From Lamellibrachia satsuma (Eukaryota; Annelida; Polychaeta; Sabellida; Siboglinidae), in the NCBI GenBank assembly GCA_033239005.1, contig BSQZ01000062.1, positions 982,501-1,046,500 on the forward strand: a DNA stretch of 64,000 bases, written 5' to 3'. Made by a program: the position numbers and the translations under genes. Below the pieces are notes generated by a model. The model saw nothing but the letters and a program-made list of their open reading frames with translations. It was not told the origin of the DNA and searched no databases. Below, piece by piece: positions 29,761 through 43,054 of this stretch; the first letter of the stretch is position 1, and every line of letters begins with the position of its first letter.

Positions 29761-30070
29761 ATTTGCGTCCTCCCTCGTTCTCTTCCTCCCCCTTATCTCC
29801 ACAACCCTCCTTCTTTCCGTCCCTGTGTCTCTCCCTCCGTCTCCCATATCTCCCTCATCTCTCTGTCTGCGGTCTGTCTGCCTGTCTGCCTGTCTCCCTC
29901 GCTGCCTTTCCCTCCATCTCCCTCCACCCCCTCTCCCTCCCTACCTCCCTCTCTTTCTCCTATAGTCCCCTCCTTCTTTCGCTCCCTCCCTTGCTCCCTC
30001 TGTTTCTTCTTCACTATCTCTCTTTATCCCTCCTTGCCTCCGTGCCTCCCTGCCAAACTCCTTACGTCCC
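29761..30070. repeat. Pyrimidine-rich tract
   Basis: The + strand is dominated by TCCC, CTCT and TGTCTGCC runs, a second strand-asymmetric block like 25141-25850. Confidence 0.85.
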
Positions 30071-30298
30071 TCCTTGCGTCCACCCCTCATATGTGCGTCT
30101 CTCCAATCCCCAACCCATCCCCATCCCCACGTACGAGTCAGCGTCGCGTACCGACGTGTGTTCTCTATTGTGGCCTGGGCACGCGTCCATTAGTTCCTTG
30201 GCAACTGTCTAGCAATTAAGTTCAGATAAATGATTCACAACATGTGTTGCGTGATATCGATTTCAATATCTACGTAACACACTGATCAGCCGCTGTGG

Positions 30299-30482
30299 GT
30301 TCAAAACACTGCCCCACTCAAAACGCTGCCCCACTCAAAACGCTGCTCCACTCAAAACACTGCCCCACTCAAAACACTGCTCCACTCAAAACACTGCTCC
30401 ACTCAAAACACTGCTCCACTCAAAACACTGCCCCACTCAAAACACTGCCCCACTCAAAACACTGCCCCACTCAAAACACTGT
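30299..30482. repeat. 17-bp minisatellite, about 11 copies
   Basis: The unit is CAAAACACTGCCCCACT, with CTCC for CCCC in some copies. Related TTCAAAACACT and TTCGAAACACT pieces continue to about 30562. Confidence 0.95.
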
Positions 30483-30562
30483 GGTAGTGTTTTCAACGTT
30501 CAAGACAGTCTGGAGTGTTTTCAACCTTGATTCAAAACACTACACTTAAGTTCGAAACACTC

Positions 30563-31819
30563 ATCCATAATACATCACTTTCACGAGGACATTTGTTTCA
30601 TATTGCTTCGAGCCATATATTGATAGTTTATATACTATATATTACAATGAATATATTAATGTTGAAACTGAGCGATTTTGTTTTATTGACCGAGTGTTTT
30701 GAACGTAACCGTTGTGTTTTGAACTTGGTCAATGTAGTGGTTCGAAGGGTAGTGTTTTTAATTTACTACACCGTATTGAGTAGAGTTAACGCGGTACTTC
30801 ATTCTGCCCTTTGTCCCGCACTGACAGCTGTCTTTGTACCGACGAATGACCGTCACACCAGCGCATCAGTTTAGCTTCACCGAACGCAGAAGCAGGATGA
30901 CGCGTACAAAAGCCGCGTGGACATTAAATATAGTTCAACGCAGGAGGAAGTGGAAATTTATCGGTTTCCTGTGTGACGTAAAATATATCCTCCATAAAAT
31001 GTGGAGCGAATGTGCCCAAACGGAAATGCAAGTTTCCGCATCTATTTTGTAAGATGGCATAATGTTTTTTCACTGGTTCCACTTCGTAAACTTTAACTAC
31101 TCACTCATAGTATCCACGCAATACGAACGCGCTTCTTGTTACAGGCGTTGAGGCGTGCTTCAGTTACAACCGAATACCGCATGCGCATTAGAAGCTGTCT
31201 GCTCTGTGTACCGTGCGGCATGTGAAATGTGCGTCATATGTTAAGAAGGTGTATCATAATGGGAGAGAGAGAGAGAGCAATCCGATAGCAAATAAACCCT
31301 TGCCGACTCCGGTGTTGGTACTACGCCGTGAACATGTTCGTGACACTGGTGTCAAGAACTAATTCACCAAATAGACCTTCCCTTAAATAATTATGTTGTT
31401 ACGTTATCGTCGTGTATGTTGGATTGAGATAGTAACAAGTGTATACATGTCTGACTCGTTCAGAAACGTGCGTGCGTGCGTGCGTGCGTGTGTGCGTGAG
31501 TGCATGCGTGCCTTCTGTTTGATGACTGAGGGAGAGTAGAGGAGGCGGGCTTGGAATGATGGGATGTTCTCGAAAACTTCATTCTCCAGCTAACGGGCAT
31601 GGCAACGGATCTGTTGTAGTAGTCATTTCACAGTCGTGTATCGGGATAACCCCTTAGCCAAATGTTTAATTGTTTAGATTAGCGATGTTGTTTGTCTTGG
31701 TAGCTTTCCAACGAGTAGCAACAGGGGACTGAAACTGGGCCAAGAAACAGCGATGATTCCAATCAGATTTCGAGAGTAGTCATGCGATGTGGCACGAACT
31801 CCGTCCGAAATCTTGGTCC
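30563..31819. other. Intron sequence with short GA and GTGC repeats
   Basis: (GA)n at 31263-31278 and GTGC repeats at 31467-31500. Nothing else was recognised. Confidence 0.4.
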
Positions 31820-32060
31820 ATTGATGTCCTTTAATCAGAGATGTAGAGCGTCTGACTCGCAGTTGAGTGGAATTGGTTCGAATCCTGAACAGTTTCGTTC
31901 AACCACATTGCCTCAATCCACTGCAGAAGTGAGTGCATGGCTCTTGCTAAGTGGACAACCCGCGACACGCGGGTTCTGTGTGGAGAGGAAGGTACCTGTG
32001 CACCCCTTGCACCGAGGAAGCCATGGGGCCCTTACTTCGGCCTGGAACAATAGAACCACT
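31820..32060 (+). mobile_element. tRNA-derived SINE candidate
   Basis: TAGAGCGTCTGACTCGCAG followed by TTGAGTGGAATTGGTTCGAATCC resembles the anticodon-to-T-arm half of a tRNA, with a perfect polymerase III B box (GGTTCGAATCC). The A-box half is degraded and no acceptor stem closes, so it is not a functional tRNA. The roughly 160 bp after it may be the SINE body; its end is uncertain. Confidence 0.6.
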
Positions 32061-35000
32061 TTAACTAATCAGAGAAATGCAACCCAATACACGAACGACA
32101 AACTAATTAGGTTACGCAGCAGAAGTGGGCCACTGAAAAACGGTTGTAATTTGAAGTTCAAAATGCTTGAAAAGTAATATTTTTTGTTCGCTGAAGCTCA
32201 CGGAGGGTTTAACAGCGTAATTATCTATAATCATTGTTTGGTCGTTCGCTAAAATCATCGTGACGGTCTAGCGCCGATGACGCCTACGCAATGTCATCTG
32301 CACTTCGGCCCATGTGGCAATTAGACACGATGTTTTCGTGGGTAAGCGTCGTTTTATCATGGGATTGTCATGTGATTGTCATGTGATTGACGTCACAATG
32401 TACCACAGGTCTTAGTGATCACTAGGCCACATATCGTATGGTTATGGGATTATAGGTACAAGTGTTTAAGCTATCTTACACGAATTATTCCACCCACAAT
32501 TACGGGCCATGTTTGTAAAGTGTATACATTCTTGAATCATGTGGTAGTATTTCATGTACAAAATGTTACCATCACAGTGTGTATATCTGTGTTGACTGTC
32601 GGTTCTAGTTGTCACAGAACATGTCAAGTATGCATGAAACTAGAATTCTACCATGTCGTATCAGCATCGCACAAATACGTTCTGCCTCAATGTGCACTAT
32701 TTATATTCGTGTGTCTAACCCTGCCTTGAAATAATCTACTCAATGTATCTACCACATGTACAGACATACAAACATTCCACGTTGCTCCATCTGCAAGAAG
32801 AAGCGATGTCTCACATTCGACTTGCCACGTAATATTGCCTATTATAAGAAATGTCCCCGAGTCTTGGACGATTTCAACGAATTGGTCTTAGTACTCGGAT
32901 CTTTCTAGTGAGCAAGGTATACTCGTATAGCATGCCTCCTTCCACACAATGATGGACCAAAGTAGAAGGTCACATAGCCGAACCATTAAGTACATGCGTG
33001 CGTGCGTGCGTGCGTACGTGCGCGTGTGCGTGCGTGCGCTGTGTGCTCGTTTGTCCGGATGCTTGCATGTTCGGGTGGAGTACACATAAATCACCCCGGC
33101 TTAGCGGAAACTCGGCCTCGCTCGCGATCATTCATGAATCGTTGCTGCGAGTCGTCTGTGCGATCTGGCGATGGTTCGCATATGATTATACTCGCTCGCG
33201 GCTCGCGGCATATTAGGTTCGGGTCGGATAAACATGGTTTTTAAACCGAGCCGGCGGGCGACCGAGCTACGTCGAGGCATTGCGCAGACCCGTGTTGCCG
33301 TGTACAGTGTATGTGTATTCCGCAAGGACGTTGCTAACAGCTCATCTGTCTGAGGACTTGTGATCTGTCCAGGACGGACGGAGTACGTATATATCCGCCT
33401 GCACAGATATTCGGCTATATCAAAAGTACAACGTCTGCTTGTTTCTATCATAAAATAATGTTATATGGTATAAACTATATATATTATAATATCTTGCCGC
33501 CAAATGTGTTCCGTGCAATTTGCAACGAATACAAATTAAGCAGATAACCGCCGTCACTACATGAAAATTGGTGGTCAGGGTATTAGAAAAGATAAAGGTT
33601 TTACTATATAATATGATTGATGATTGCATGATACAAACGTCCATACTTTGTATCTTTAAACTTTTTTTTATTTCGCTATGAAAATTCATTTTCAAGCCTC
33701 AACCTCAGCGTCTTCCACGAAAACAAGAAATGGAGGTGATTTTGTGGTAGGGAAAAATCCGTGAACAATTTCATATTTGAATGTAGTTACAAATTGGCTA
33801 TTGATAAAAAATAGACAAAGATGCATTTAACCTTGTGAATAACGTTTCATTGTTTAGTAGTACAAAGAATATGTGTATTTAAAAATACAATATTCAGGAA
33901 ATCTTAAAACAGGGGTAGTTCTATAATCCTGGAAAGTTGCTAGTTTCCACGATTTTATTGGGTAAAGTGGAGAGACGTTTGCGTTTGCATTTTTGTTGAA
34001 GTTAGTTGTCTATCGTGTGCTGACAAACGAGGTAACTGTGTCGAATCGAGTTGCACGCAGTTCACCAAAGGATAGGTTTACACACGCAATGCGCCACGAC
34101 GGAGATTATCAGCTATGCCAGATATCTTTTGTTTTACACGGAGCTCTTCCGGCGTATTATTTCACCCACTTCCGTTGTCTTTTTTTCTCACCCGCCACTT
34201 ACAATCACTGGCACGATTACCTCCGAATGTGGCATGAACAAACACCTCGGATGGAACAAGTACCATGTAGTGTTCACGTAAAGGATAGTGTCATGTGTGG
34301 ATTTAAAACAAACCGCTGGATGGTCGACAAATGATCAAAACACATCTAATTACAAATGTCTTAATCACAATGAAGCTGTTCATATAAACTACTTTCTTTC
34401 CATATACACAATGAATCATAACTATTCAACTATCGATTCAATTTAAAGTTTCTTTTAAAATACATGCCGTAGTATAAGAGACCTGTGTTCGTTTTTCTAT
34501 CGTTTAATTCCTGATTTTATAAGGGTATCATCGATTAATCGCAAAGCGTTTCCCCTTCCTGCCCGCTGCTGTTACGTCCGTTGCTATGGTTGGTAGTTCA
34601 ATGTGTGGGCATTTACATAATCACGTGATCCGCCGGAGATGGATGACGTGCTACCGGAAGCAGCCGAGTCGGTTAATTAGCAATCGTTGAATCAAAGGAG
34701 CAAGTCATCCTTTATTTGATCAGCAATGTACTGAATGCGAACATCCAACCTAATGCAAAAGCTTGCTTATACTTGTAAATGCTAACTTTGTTTCCGGCTG
34801 CGAAGATAAATTGTTGCAGTGCTTCGGTAGACGCACATATTATGTTAAATACCAGAGAGGTCATTTGAAATAAATTATTTTGTCGCCTGGTTCAATCACA
34901 TCGGCAGATCTTAATTTAGTAGATACACATAAGTTTAATATCATGCAGACGGTTTCTTTTCAATCAACTGTCTGTCCGTCATCTGGTTGAATCACATCGA

Positions 35001-35637
35001 TACGTTTTCTGCATCTCTTTGGCAATTTGTGCACGTCCGTCGACGCGTGAGTTAGAGTGAGTGAGTGAGTTCACTTGATAGGCTGCTCTAGGACACATAT
35101 CAACGTCTTCGAATGTGGCGACATTTTTCGCAGAAACCCCATATTGGCATCTGATGATATACGCCTGAGAACTGCAAGAAATGGTTAAAATATTCTACTC
35201 AAAATCGCTATGCATAATGCACTGAGCGATTCATCCAGAAAATCAATTGTGGCGTTTACGGAAGGATCCACTGCGCATGCACAAGCACCATTACAATCCT
35301 GCAATGACAGGTCACGTGACATGTTATTATCTAGCCATTCAGTACCGATTACGACTCCCGGCTCCGAGTCAACACGCAGCCATTACCCGCTAATGAGCGA
35401 TGTCTTCACCGGATTATAAAATCACGTTTGGATACCTCGACTTTTTTTTTGCAAAGTAGCAATGTTGTTATAAACTGATTAAGCAAGACGCATTGTTTTT
35501 TATAGCATACATATTATGCATACTTCATTAACTAAAGGAAAACTTGGAATTAAAACACCACGCTTAATTCATTTAGCCCATCGGGAATCAGGTTAATCAA
35601 TGTTCAAATATATAGTGCGTGAATAGTTTAAGTAATA
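32061..35637. other. Intron sequence, nothing recognised
   Basis: A GTGC microsatellite occupies 32995-33040 and a short GAGT run lies near 35055. Short frames have no motifs. Confidence 0.35.
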
Positions 35638-35812
35638 TGCGCAGTCGGTTTAATATTAAATGCATGTTGTTACAATCATAGAAAGCATTCATTTTAACTG
35701 TTAGAACTGGTAACTTTTGATGAATCGCCTGATGTCGTAATTAAATTTGGCATATCGTAGTGGATACTAGATATGTTTGATTTTTCGAAATTATATTGCG
35801 GAAAGACCGTTA
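35638..35812 (-). repeat. Dispersed repeat family copy 4 (short)
   Basis: CGCAGTCGGTTTAATA at 35641 and CGTAGTGGATACTAGATA at 35755 match copy 2 in the same orientation, with a shorter middle. The family end reads GATACTAGATAGGTTTG, then a TTTCG-rich stretch. Confidence 0.7.
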
Positions 35813-35984
35813 AATGTGACATTGATAAATGTTATGTGTTCTCTCTATTAGTGATAAGAGTTTTGGCTATGACAAATATTAACACAGTTGACAACTAACA
35901 AATTATGACTGTTGATGATAACCTTAATAAATATTCTCTTACATTTTCTCTGCTGAGCTCTTTCATAACGTCCAAGCGTGTTAT

Positions 35985-36400
35985 CGGTGCTAGTGAGGGC
36001 CTTTTTGGTATAGCGAGGCAATATTGGGATGCAATCTACCTCCCGCAATTAGGCAAGCCATCTCCGTTGTGGCGTTCAAGTCATTCTTGAAAATACATCT
36101 CTTCCGCGAAGTTTTCCGAACACTCTGTTGACATTTTAATGACTGGAACGTTTTACTTATTATACTTAATTTTATTTTATTTAACTTATCTGATTAACTT
36201 ATATATTTATCTAATATATCAACTTAACTGTAGTTGTTTATTTTAACTTATTAATATAATTTTATTTATTTAACTTCTTTATATATCTCCTTTATTTAAT
36301 TCATTTATAAAAAAAAATTATTTCACTTATGTTTATCTGTCTTTTAGCAGGGTTTTTACCCCGAAACATGGCGCATTATAAAAAATGTATAATAATAATC
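35985..36400 (+). mobile_element. LINE 3' end, L2-like (second copy of the 4.8-kb type)
   Basis: Translation gives GIARQYWDAIYLPQ, then after a frameshift IRQAISVVAFKSFLKIHLF, the typical LINE C-terminal end. An AT-rich 3' UTR follows, with a tail GGCGCATTATAAAAAATG and ATAATAAT at 36369-36398. This resembles the minus-strand copy at 4828-5650. Confidence 0.7.
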
Positions 36401-36634
36401 TGGGTGCCAATTCACGCGTTCGTTTGTTTTGATCCTTCGCGGTGGTTTCTAAGGAGCGTAGTGCAATACGGGTAGCAATATGACCGGGCATGTCGTTTTT
36501 TTTTTCATTTACGTCTAACTCATTAGGTCATCAAAGGTTTTTGTTGAACTGCAACTGGCAGCTGCAATTGTTAATAAACGTGGTTGGCATGTCGTCATTC
36601 AGTGTAGGCATAAATATGTTAGTCTAATATCTTT

Positions 36635-37370
<736 letters not shown>

Positions 37371-37374
37371 TGAC

Positions 37375-37830
37375 CGTGGCTTGTATAGTTACGAAAGTCG
37401 CGTATTACAATGTGGTTTGACAACACTAGAGATCAGGAGACTAAGAGGAGACCAAATAGAAGTGTTTAGAACAATGAATGGTTATGAGGATGTTGACAGG
37501 AATATGTTCTTCAAACTTAAAGAAGGCACTAGAACCAGAGGACACAAAGCAGCATTAGTTAAGGAGCAGTGTAGGTTGGACATGAGAAAGTACTCTTTCT
37601 CACAGAGGGTGATAAATGAATGTAACAAAGTGCCAAATGATTGTGTTAATGCTATAGTAGTGTGAATATGTTTAAAAATAGAATTGACATATATTTTGAT
37701 AAGGGCGGGCTACACATAGATGAGAAAACTTTTGGACTCTCGATAAGCCAATGGCTTCCTTGTCCACTTGCCATCTGGAACTTGTTGTTTGGGATGGCAA
37801 TCTTGTTAAATCTTGTTAAATATACAGTCA
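37375..37830 (+). mobile_element. CR1-like LINE 3' fragment
   Basis: The frame 37381-37665 reads CGLTTLEIRRLRGDQIEVFR, then NMFFKLKEGTRTRGHK and RKYSFSQRVINE. It is highly similar to the C-terminus of the LINE at 53.4-55.4 kb but stops early. The 3' UTR (CTCGATAAGCCAATGGCTTC) and TTGTTAAATC tail follow, to 37829. Confidence 0.88.
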
Positions 37831-38062
37831 TACGGACATACATGTGTGTTTGTGTAACGACTTATTAAACACGCGTAATCACATCATTATGTCATAAGTT
37901 GTGTGATCGCTACGTTGATTTTTTAGTAAATTAAACGTGTAAACAAAATGGTTGCACGCCGATCCTAACAAACATGTTTACTGTGCATAAGTTATGCATC
38001 CTATTTGAACGAGACGTATCGGATAACGGCGCTTTATGAATGTTCAGCTTTACTTAAAAAAT

Positions 38063-38440
38063 AGATTTAACAAGATTGTCAACCAAGGCAAAACACCCAG
38101 ATGACAAATGGGCAAGGAAGCCACTGGCTTATCGAAAGTCCAACATATATTCATATATGTGTAACCCGCCCTTCTGATATATTTATCAATTTTGCTTTAA
38201 ACATATTGATGCTGCTAGCAATTGCACAATCAGTAGATAACGAGTTCCGCATCTATGGTTCTCTTTAAAAACGAATACGTTCTGCTACCTACACTGTTCC
38301 ATCACTAACATTACTTCGTGTCCTCTGGTTCTTCCATCTTCCTTAAGTGAGAACAAATACTTACATCAATATTTTTCACAATCATTCAATATCCTGACAA
38401 CATCTGTTTGATCTCTTAATCTCCCTGTGTCTGGTATAGT
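38063..38440 (-). mobile_element. CR1-like LINE 3' fragment, antisense
   Basis: The antisense strand holds the tail, the shared 3' UTR (GCCACTGGCTTATCGAAAGT on the + strand), and, in reverse, LKEDGRTRGHEV and GRLRDQTDVVRILND blocks. It ends exactly where the 36-bp array begins. Confidence 0.85.
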
Positions 38441-38443
38441 TAA

Positions 38444-39018
38444 ACCATCACTTAATAAAGGTCATATTGGATGTTGGGTACCATCACTTAATAATGGTCA
38501 TGGTGGATGTTAGGTACCATCACTTAATAATGGTCATGATGGATGTTGCGTACCATCACTTAATAATGGTCATGGCGGATGTTGGGTACCATCACTTAAT
38601 AACGGTCATGGCGGATGTTGGGTACCATCACTTAATAACGGTCATGGCGGCTGTTGGGTACCATCACTTAATAACGGTCATGGCGGATGTTGGGTACCAT
38701 CACTTAATAACGGTCATGGCGGATGTTGGGTACCATAACTTAATAACGGTCATGGCGGCTGTTGGGTACCATCACTTAATAACGATCATGGCGGATGTTG
38801 GGTACCATCACTTAATAACGGTCATGGCGGATGTTGGGTACCATCACTTAATAACGATTATGGCGGATGTTGGGTACCATCACTTAATAACGGTCATGGC
38901 GGCTGTTGGGTACCATCACTTAATAACCGTCATGGCGGATGTTGGGTACCATCACTTAATAACGGTCATGGTAGATGTTGGGTACCATCATTTAATAACG
39001 GTCATGGTGGATGTTGGG
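38444..39018 (+). repeat. 36-bp minisatellite, about 16 copies, flush with exon 2
   Basis: The unit contains ACCATCACTTAATAACGGTC then ATGGCGGATGTTGGGT. Since 36 is a multiple of 3, a 184-codon frame (MADVGYHHLITV repeats) runs through it; nothing suggests it is translated. The last partial unit supplies the final intron bases before the exon 2 acceptor. Confidence 0.97.
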
Positions 39019-39021
39019 TAG

Positions 39022-39207
39022 GTGCTGGCGATCGTGTCGATTCTCTTCATCATCCTGTCGACGGTCGGACTCACCCTAGCGACGATGCCGACTCTCAAGG
39101 ACAAGGAGGACGAGCTTCAGCTGGTCGAGGCCGTTTGCATCGCCTGGTTCACACTCGAGTACGTCCTGCGCTTCTGGGCGTCGCCCAACAAGTGGAAGTT
39201 CATCAAG
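39022..39207 (+). CDS. Shab: Kv2/Shab potassium channel, exon 2 (S1-S2)
   Basis: Codes for residues 352-413. S1 is residues 352-372 ([17 protein letters not shown]...). A short outer loop follows, then S2 at about 385-404 ([17 protein letters not shown]), ending SPNKWKFIK. This closely matches Kv2 channels. The acceptor is GGGTAG|GTG and the donor AAG|GTTCGT, both phase 0; the donor is weaker than consensus. The upstream intron end is made of the 36-bp minisatellite and lacks an obvious polypyrimidine tract. The first codon is GTG, joined to exon 1 at AAR|VLA, as the family sequence demands. Confidence 0.93.
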
Positions 39208-39733
39208 GTTCGTTACGGCTGTTCGTTATGGTTGTTCGTTACCAACGCTATATATTTGATTCACAGGTGGTGTTCTGTGATGTGCCCCGATATGTTTTTG
39301 ACGCATGGTTGATGTAGAATATCTCGTTTGTTTTCCTCACCCGTGGAAAATCATTAATATACTAATACTAACGTATGTTTCCTTTCATTCGAGATGTAAA
39401 CAATACATTTGTATAATAAGTTTGCATGTTAAGAGAATTTCGTATTGTTCTGAAATGTGGACACGAGAAACAATTATAGTTTGATTGAAACGTTTATTAA
39501 TCATATGCATTCTTCAATTCGTCTGCGTATTTCTAAGAGACGCTTCCATTGGCCACGTTTCAGATATGTTTTGAAGACCAACACTGTTTCGAAAATTGTG
39601 TTCTCAAGCGTCGCTAGTCGCTGTTAGATTATAAAAAGTTTATTTTAATAAATGATAATAACTAATAATAATAATAATAATAATGTCACGTGTTATTGGT
39701 ATCGTCGCCGCTGACGCCCCGTGTTACTTGAAG
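39208..39733 (+). other. Shab: Kv2 intron 2 (526 bp)
   Basis: GT at 39208 to AG at 39732-39733, phase 0, between KWKFIK and GPLNIID. It contains an (AAT)n microsatellite at about 39648-39683. Confidence 0.85.
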
Positions 39734-40555
39734 GGTCCGCTCAACATCATTGACCTGTTGGCCATCTTGCCGTACTTCATCTCGCTCGGCCTCGTCGAGT
39801 CGAACAAGAGCACGCAGCGCTTCCACAACGTGCGGCGCGTCGTCCAGATCTTCCGGATCATGCGAATCCTGCGGATCCTCAAGCTGGCGCGCCACTCGAC
39901 CGGCCTGCAGTCGCTCGGCTACACGCTGCAGCGCAGCTACAAGGAGCTCGGTCTCCTCGTCATGTTCCTCGCCATCAGCGTCCTCATGTTCTCGAGCCTC
40001 GCCTACTTCGCCGAGAAGGACGACAACCCGAAGGCCTACCCGAGCATCCCCGACACGTTCTGGTGGGCGGCGATCACCATGACTACGGTCGGCTACGGTG
40101 ACGTCGTCCCGGTGACGCCGCTCGGGAAGTTCGTCGGCAGCGTGTGCTGCATCTGTGGCGTGCTCGTCATCGCGCTGCCCATCCCGATCATCGTCAACAA
40201 CTTCGCCGAGTTCTACAAGGACCAGATGCGGCGGGAGAAGGCGATCAAGAGGCGGGAGGCGCTGGCCAAGGCTCGCGAGAACGGCAGCATCGTGTCGGTG
40301 CGCTCCGCCAATCTGCGCGACGACCTCGCTCGAGCCATCGACGACGTCGACGGCGGAGGAGACAACGGCAGTCGGGGAGGGGGAGGAGGTGGAGGGACGG
40401 ACGTTAAAGGGACTGCCGGCGTTCCGTCGTGTCCCACGAGTCCGACGGGAGACGACGTTGCTGCCAACCCCAGCGCGCTCAATCTGCTCGACATCGATCA
40501 AGTGTCGCTGCTGAAGATGACGTCATCGCAGACGCCATTCGGGGAAATGTCTCGG
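39734..40555 (+). CDS. Shab: Kv2/Shab potassium channel, exon 3 (S3-S6 and proximal C-terminus)
   Basis: Codes for residues 414-687. S3 is about 417-434. The S4 voltage sensor is about 447-466, with R447, R448, R454, R457, R460, K463 and R466. S5 is about 485-507. The pore helix leads to the selectivity filter TVGYGD (residues 531-536). S6 is about 546-570 with the PIP bend (P562-P564) and IIVNNF. After S6, [20 protein letters not shown] is characteristic of Kv2. A Gly-rich linker follows near residues 628-638. The acceptor is CTTGAAG|GGT and the donor CGG|GTGAGT, phase 0. All key pore and sensor residues are present. A long antisense frame opposite this exon reflects its GC-rich third positions and is not a gene. 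Confidence 0.95.
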
Positions 40556-40692
40556 GTGAGTAGTTGGGTGGCTGCACGTACGTACGTGCATGTGTGTATG
40601 CACGTTACTGTTACGTTATCCTGGCGTGCGGTGGCGTATTTGGGATATTGGAAGGCGGCAAGCTTAGCTACCCATTAGTTTGCCATGCTCCC

Positions 40693-40800
40693 ATGTGGTG
40701 GCGCAACAGGTTATCCACTGGCCAAAATACCTAATGGTGGTTGAATTTCCAAATGCCAACATATTTTGGTTGCGGGTTTAATTCCCATAAGAAGTAAAAC
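40693..40800 (+). repeat. SINE-like tRNA relic (weak)
   Basis: GTGGCGCAACAGGTTATCC is A-box-like, and about 70 bases later GCGGGTTTAATTCCC carries a B-box-like core (GGTTTAATTCC). Confidence 0.4.
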
Positions 40801-41092
40801 AAATCGTACTCTTTTATTTTAGGGTTCTTTTTATTTTGTATAATATATTGTGCTGTATTAGTAACTTAATTTCGTCACCCAAAATACACATGATATATAA
40901 CATTGATTGAATACACGTAAATATAACGACAACAATCCGATCAGTGATGCCATCTGCCAGTAACAGTCAAAAACAGCTTCATATAGTAAGCTTTTCATTG
41001 TTAGTTGTCAAGGGGACACTTTCCCCGGATTCTTACATAACAAAAATATGACTGGAATATAATTTATTGAATGGAGTATGAAATAGAGAATG

Positions 41093-41238
<146 letters not shown>

Positions 41239-41358
41239 ATGCGACTTCTAGTTGATTGGATGATACACACACGTACGCATTCACGCACACACGCACGGAC
41301 AACCACACTGCAACGAATCGTGCCATATTTATTATTTGCTCAAATAGGGCTGTGCCAT

Positions 41359-41525
41359 AAATTTAACAAGATTAAACAAGATTTCCATCCATGGCAAAAC
41401 ACCCAGATGGCAAGTGGACAAGGAAGCCATTGGCTTATCGAGAATCACAATTTGTCATCTATGTGTAACCTGCCCTTCTGAGATATTTGTCAATTTTGTT
41501 TTTAAACACATTCACGCTGCTAGCA
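41359..41525 (-). mobile_element. CR1-like LINE 3' UTR fragment, antisense
   Basis: Tail (ATTTAACAAGATTAAACAAG), then GGACAAGGAAGCCATTGGC and TTATCGAGAAT, as in the other copies, ending near GCTGCTAGCATTTACA. Confidence 0.85.
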
Positions 41526-41664
41526 TTTACAGTGCTGGTTATAAACCAGTACGCCAGGTTTCACATGTGGAACAAAGCGTTGACACGTCGTGATTAAATA
41601 AATGTAGTTCTTTAAGTCTTTATCATCATACAACTCGCTGGCTGTGCCATCGGCACGAGCCGCC

Positions 41665-41745
41665 CGAGGGTTGTTCCAGTTGTAACAACTTGTCCCAATA
41701 CAGTTGTAACAACTTGCCCCAATACACTTGTAACAACTTGCCCAC
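41665..41745. repeat. 27-bp tandem repeat, 3 copies
   Basis: Units contain GTTGTAACAACTTGCCCC; GTTGTAACAAC is itself nearly palindromic. Confidence 0.85.
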
Positions 41746-42897
41746 AACAAAATGTTTGCAGTTGAACGGACATGGACGATAAAAAATCCCGAATTTCAAT
41801 TTAGCTTATACTTGGCATAACCCCTTATACTCTATAATATATATATATTTCTAGCTTTATTCACGAAACATAAGTGGCATAGCAAAAACGTCCACACCTC
41901 GTTAATGTCGTCTTCTTGACTCCCGATTTTTGGACAGTGTCTCCGATAGTGGACGTCCAACCAACTACTGTCGATAGTGACTACATATATGTATGCTGTG
42001 TTTTCGTAAAACGACTTTGTAGCAACGTGCCCCTGTATACAACTAGCCCCGTTCTACCCTACTCAGCAAGTTATTTTCTTGTTGGTGTTAAGATTAATCA
42101 AGAAGTAGCCAGAACATGTCACAATAAAAAGTAAAACTGAATAGTAAACGAAAATTACTTACAGTTACAGACGAAGAGCAATCCAGAGAAGGAATCTGTA
42201 GGCCGGCTACCCAACCTCAAAACCATGTTAAGGGTGACAGGTGTGATTTACCGAGTGCTATGAACAGCAAAAGGAGTTTATTCTCCTCCGAACCATGGCT
42301 ACCTACAAGAAATTGCAGCAATCCATAAATGTCAACTGTCCTTTAAATAAAGTGATAAGAAATAAAACAGTTCCGAAGACTCCAGCATCGAACGCGCAAA
42401 TGGTTGATATGAAAGTATCACGTCACGTGATGGTATCACTGTATTTGATTGGTTAGCGCATTGAACATTCTCAAAAAGGTCGCATGACGTCACTACGTTT
42501 TACGACGTCTGCAGCGCGTACGTCGCGTGCCTCCGGTTACGCCAGATAAATTGCATCAAATAAATAAAAACGTCGACCTAGTCAGTGGCTATGTTGCACG
42601 ATTATAAAATATACTTATGTTGAATCAATCATCTGTCAATGCTTCCGGTACAATAAACATAGCCATGAACATCCTGTCACGTGTTTAAGATCTCGGAAGG
42701 GGGAGACAAAAATGTGTGACGGGTCATTAGTCGGGGTGGTAACCACATTCAGTATAGACAGTAGCATTTTTTATCCAAAGCCAAAGGGGCCATAACCCTT
42801 TGCCCCCCCCCCCCGCCTCACTACTGGCGTGTAGCTAACGTGCAGAGGGGTCGCAAAAACCACGACATATTATATGATATTCAGGAATAATAATAGG

Positions 42898-43054
42898 AAT
42901 TCAGATAGCTCAGTGTATTAAGACATTTTCTCGACCGGGCATGATGATGGTTTATTATCACACCAGGTCAGAACCCGGACATGGAATTCCACTGTGCCCA
43001 AGTAGCCGCATCAACCTGGGAAATGTTAACTGGGAGGACGGTTCATAATTATTT
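42898..43054 (+). mobile_element. tRNA-derived SINE candidate
   Basis: GATAGCTCAGTGTATTAAGA is a good A-box match, and GGTCAGAACCCGG, about 45 bases on, is a degraded B box. A 60-90 bp body follows. The boundary is uncertain. Confidence 0.5.

Noticed and set aside
31820..31895. Functional tRNA gene
   Set aside because: Good B box but no intact A box or closing acceptor stem; better explained as a SINE head.
38467..39021. 184-codon frame of MADVGYHHLITV repeats as an extra channel exon
   Set aside because: It is a 36-bp minisatellite. Family sequence places S1 directly after exon 1's AAR, and an AG lies exactly before GTGCTGGCG.
39686..40501. 271-codon antisense frame opposite exon 3
   Set aside because: Mirror of GC-rich third codon positions in a well-supported exon; Asp/Arg/Val-rich with no domain.
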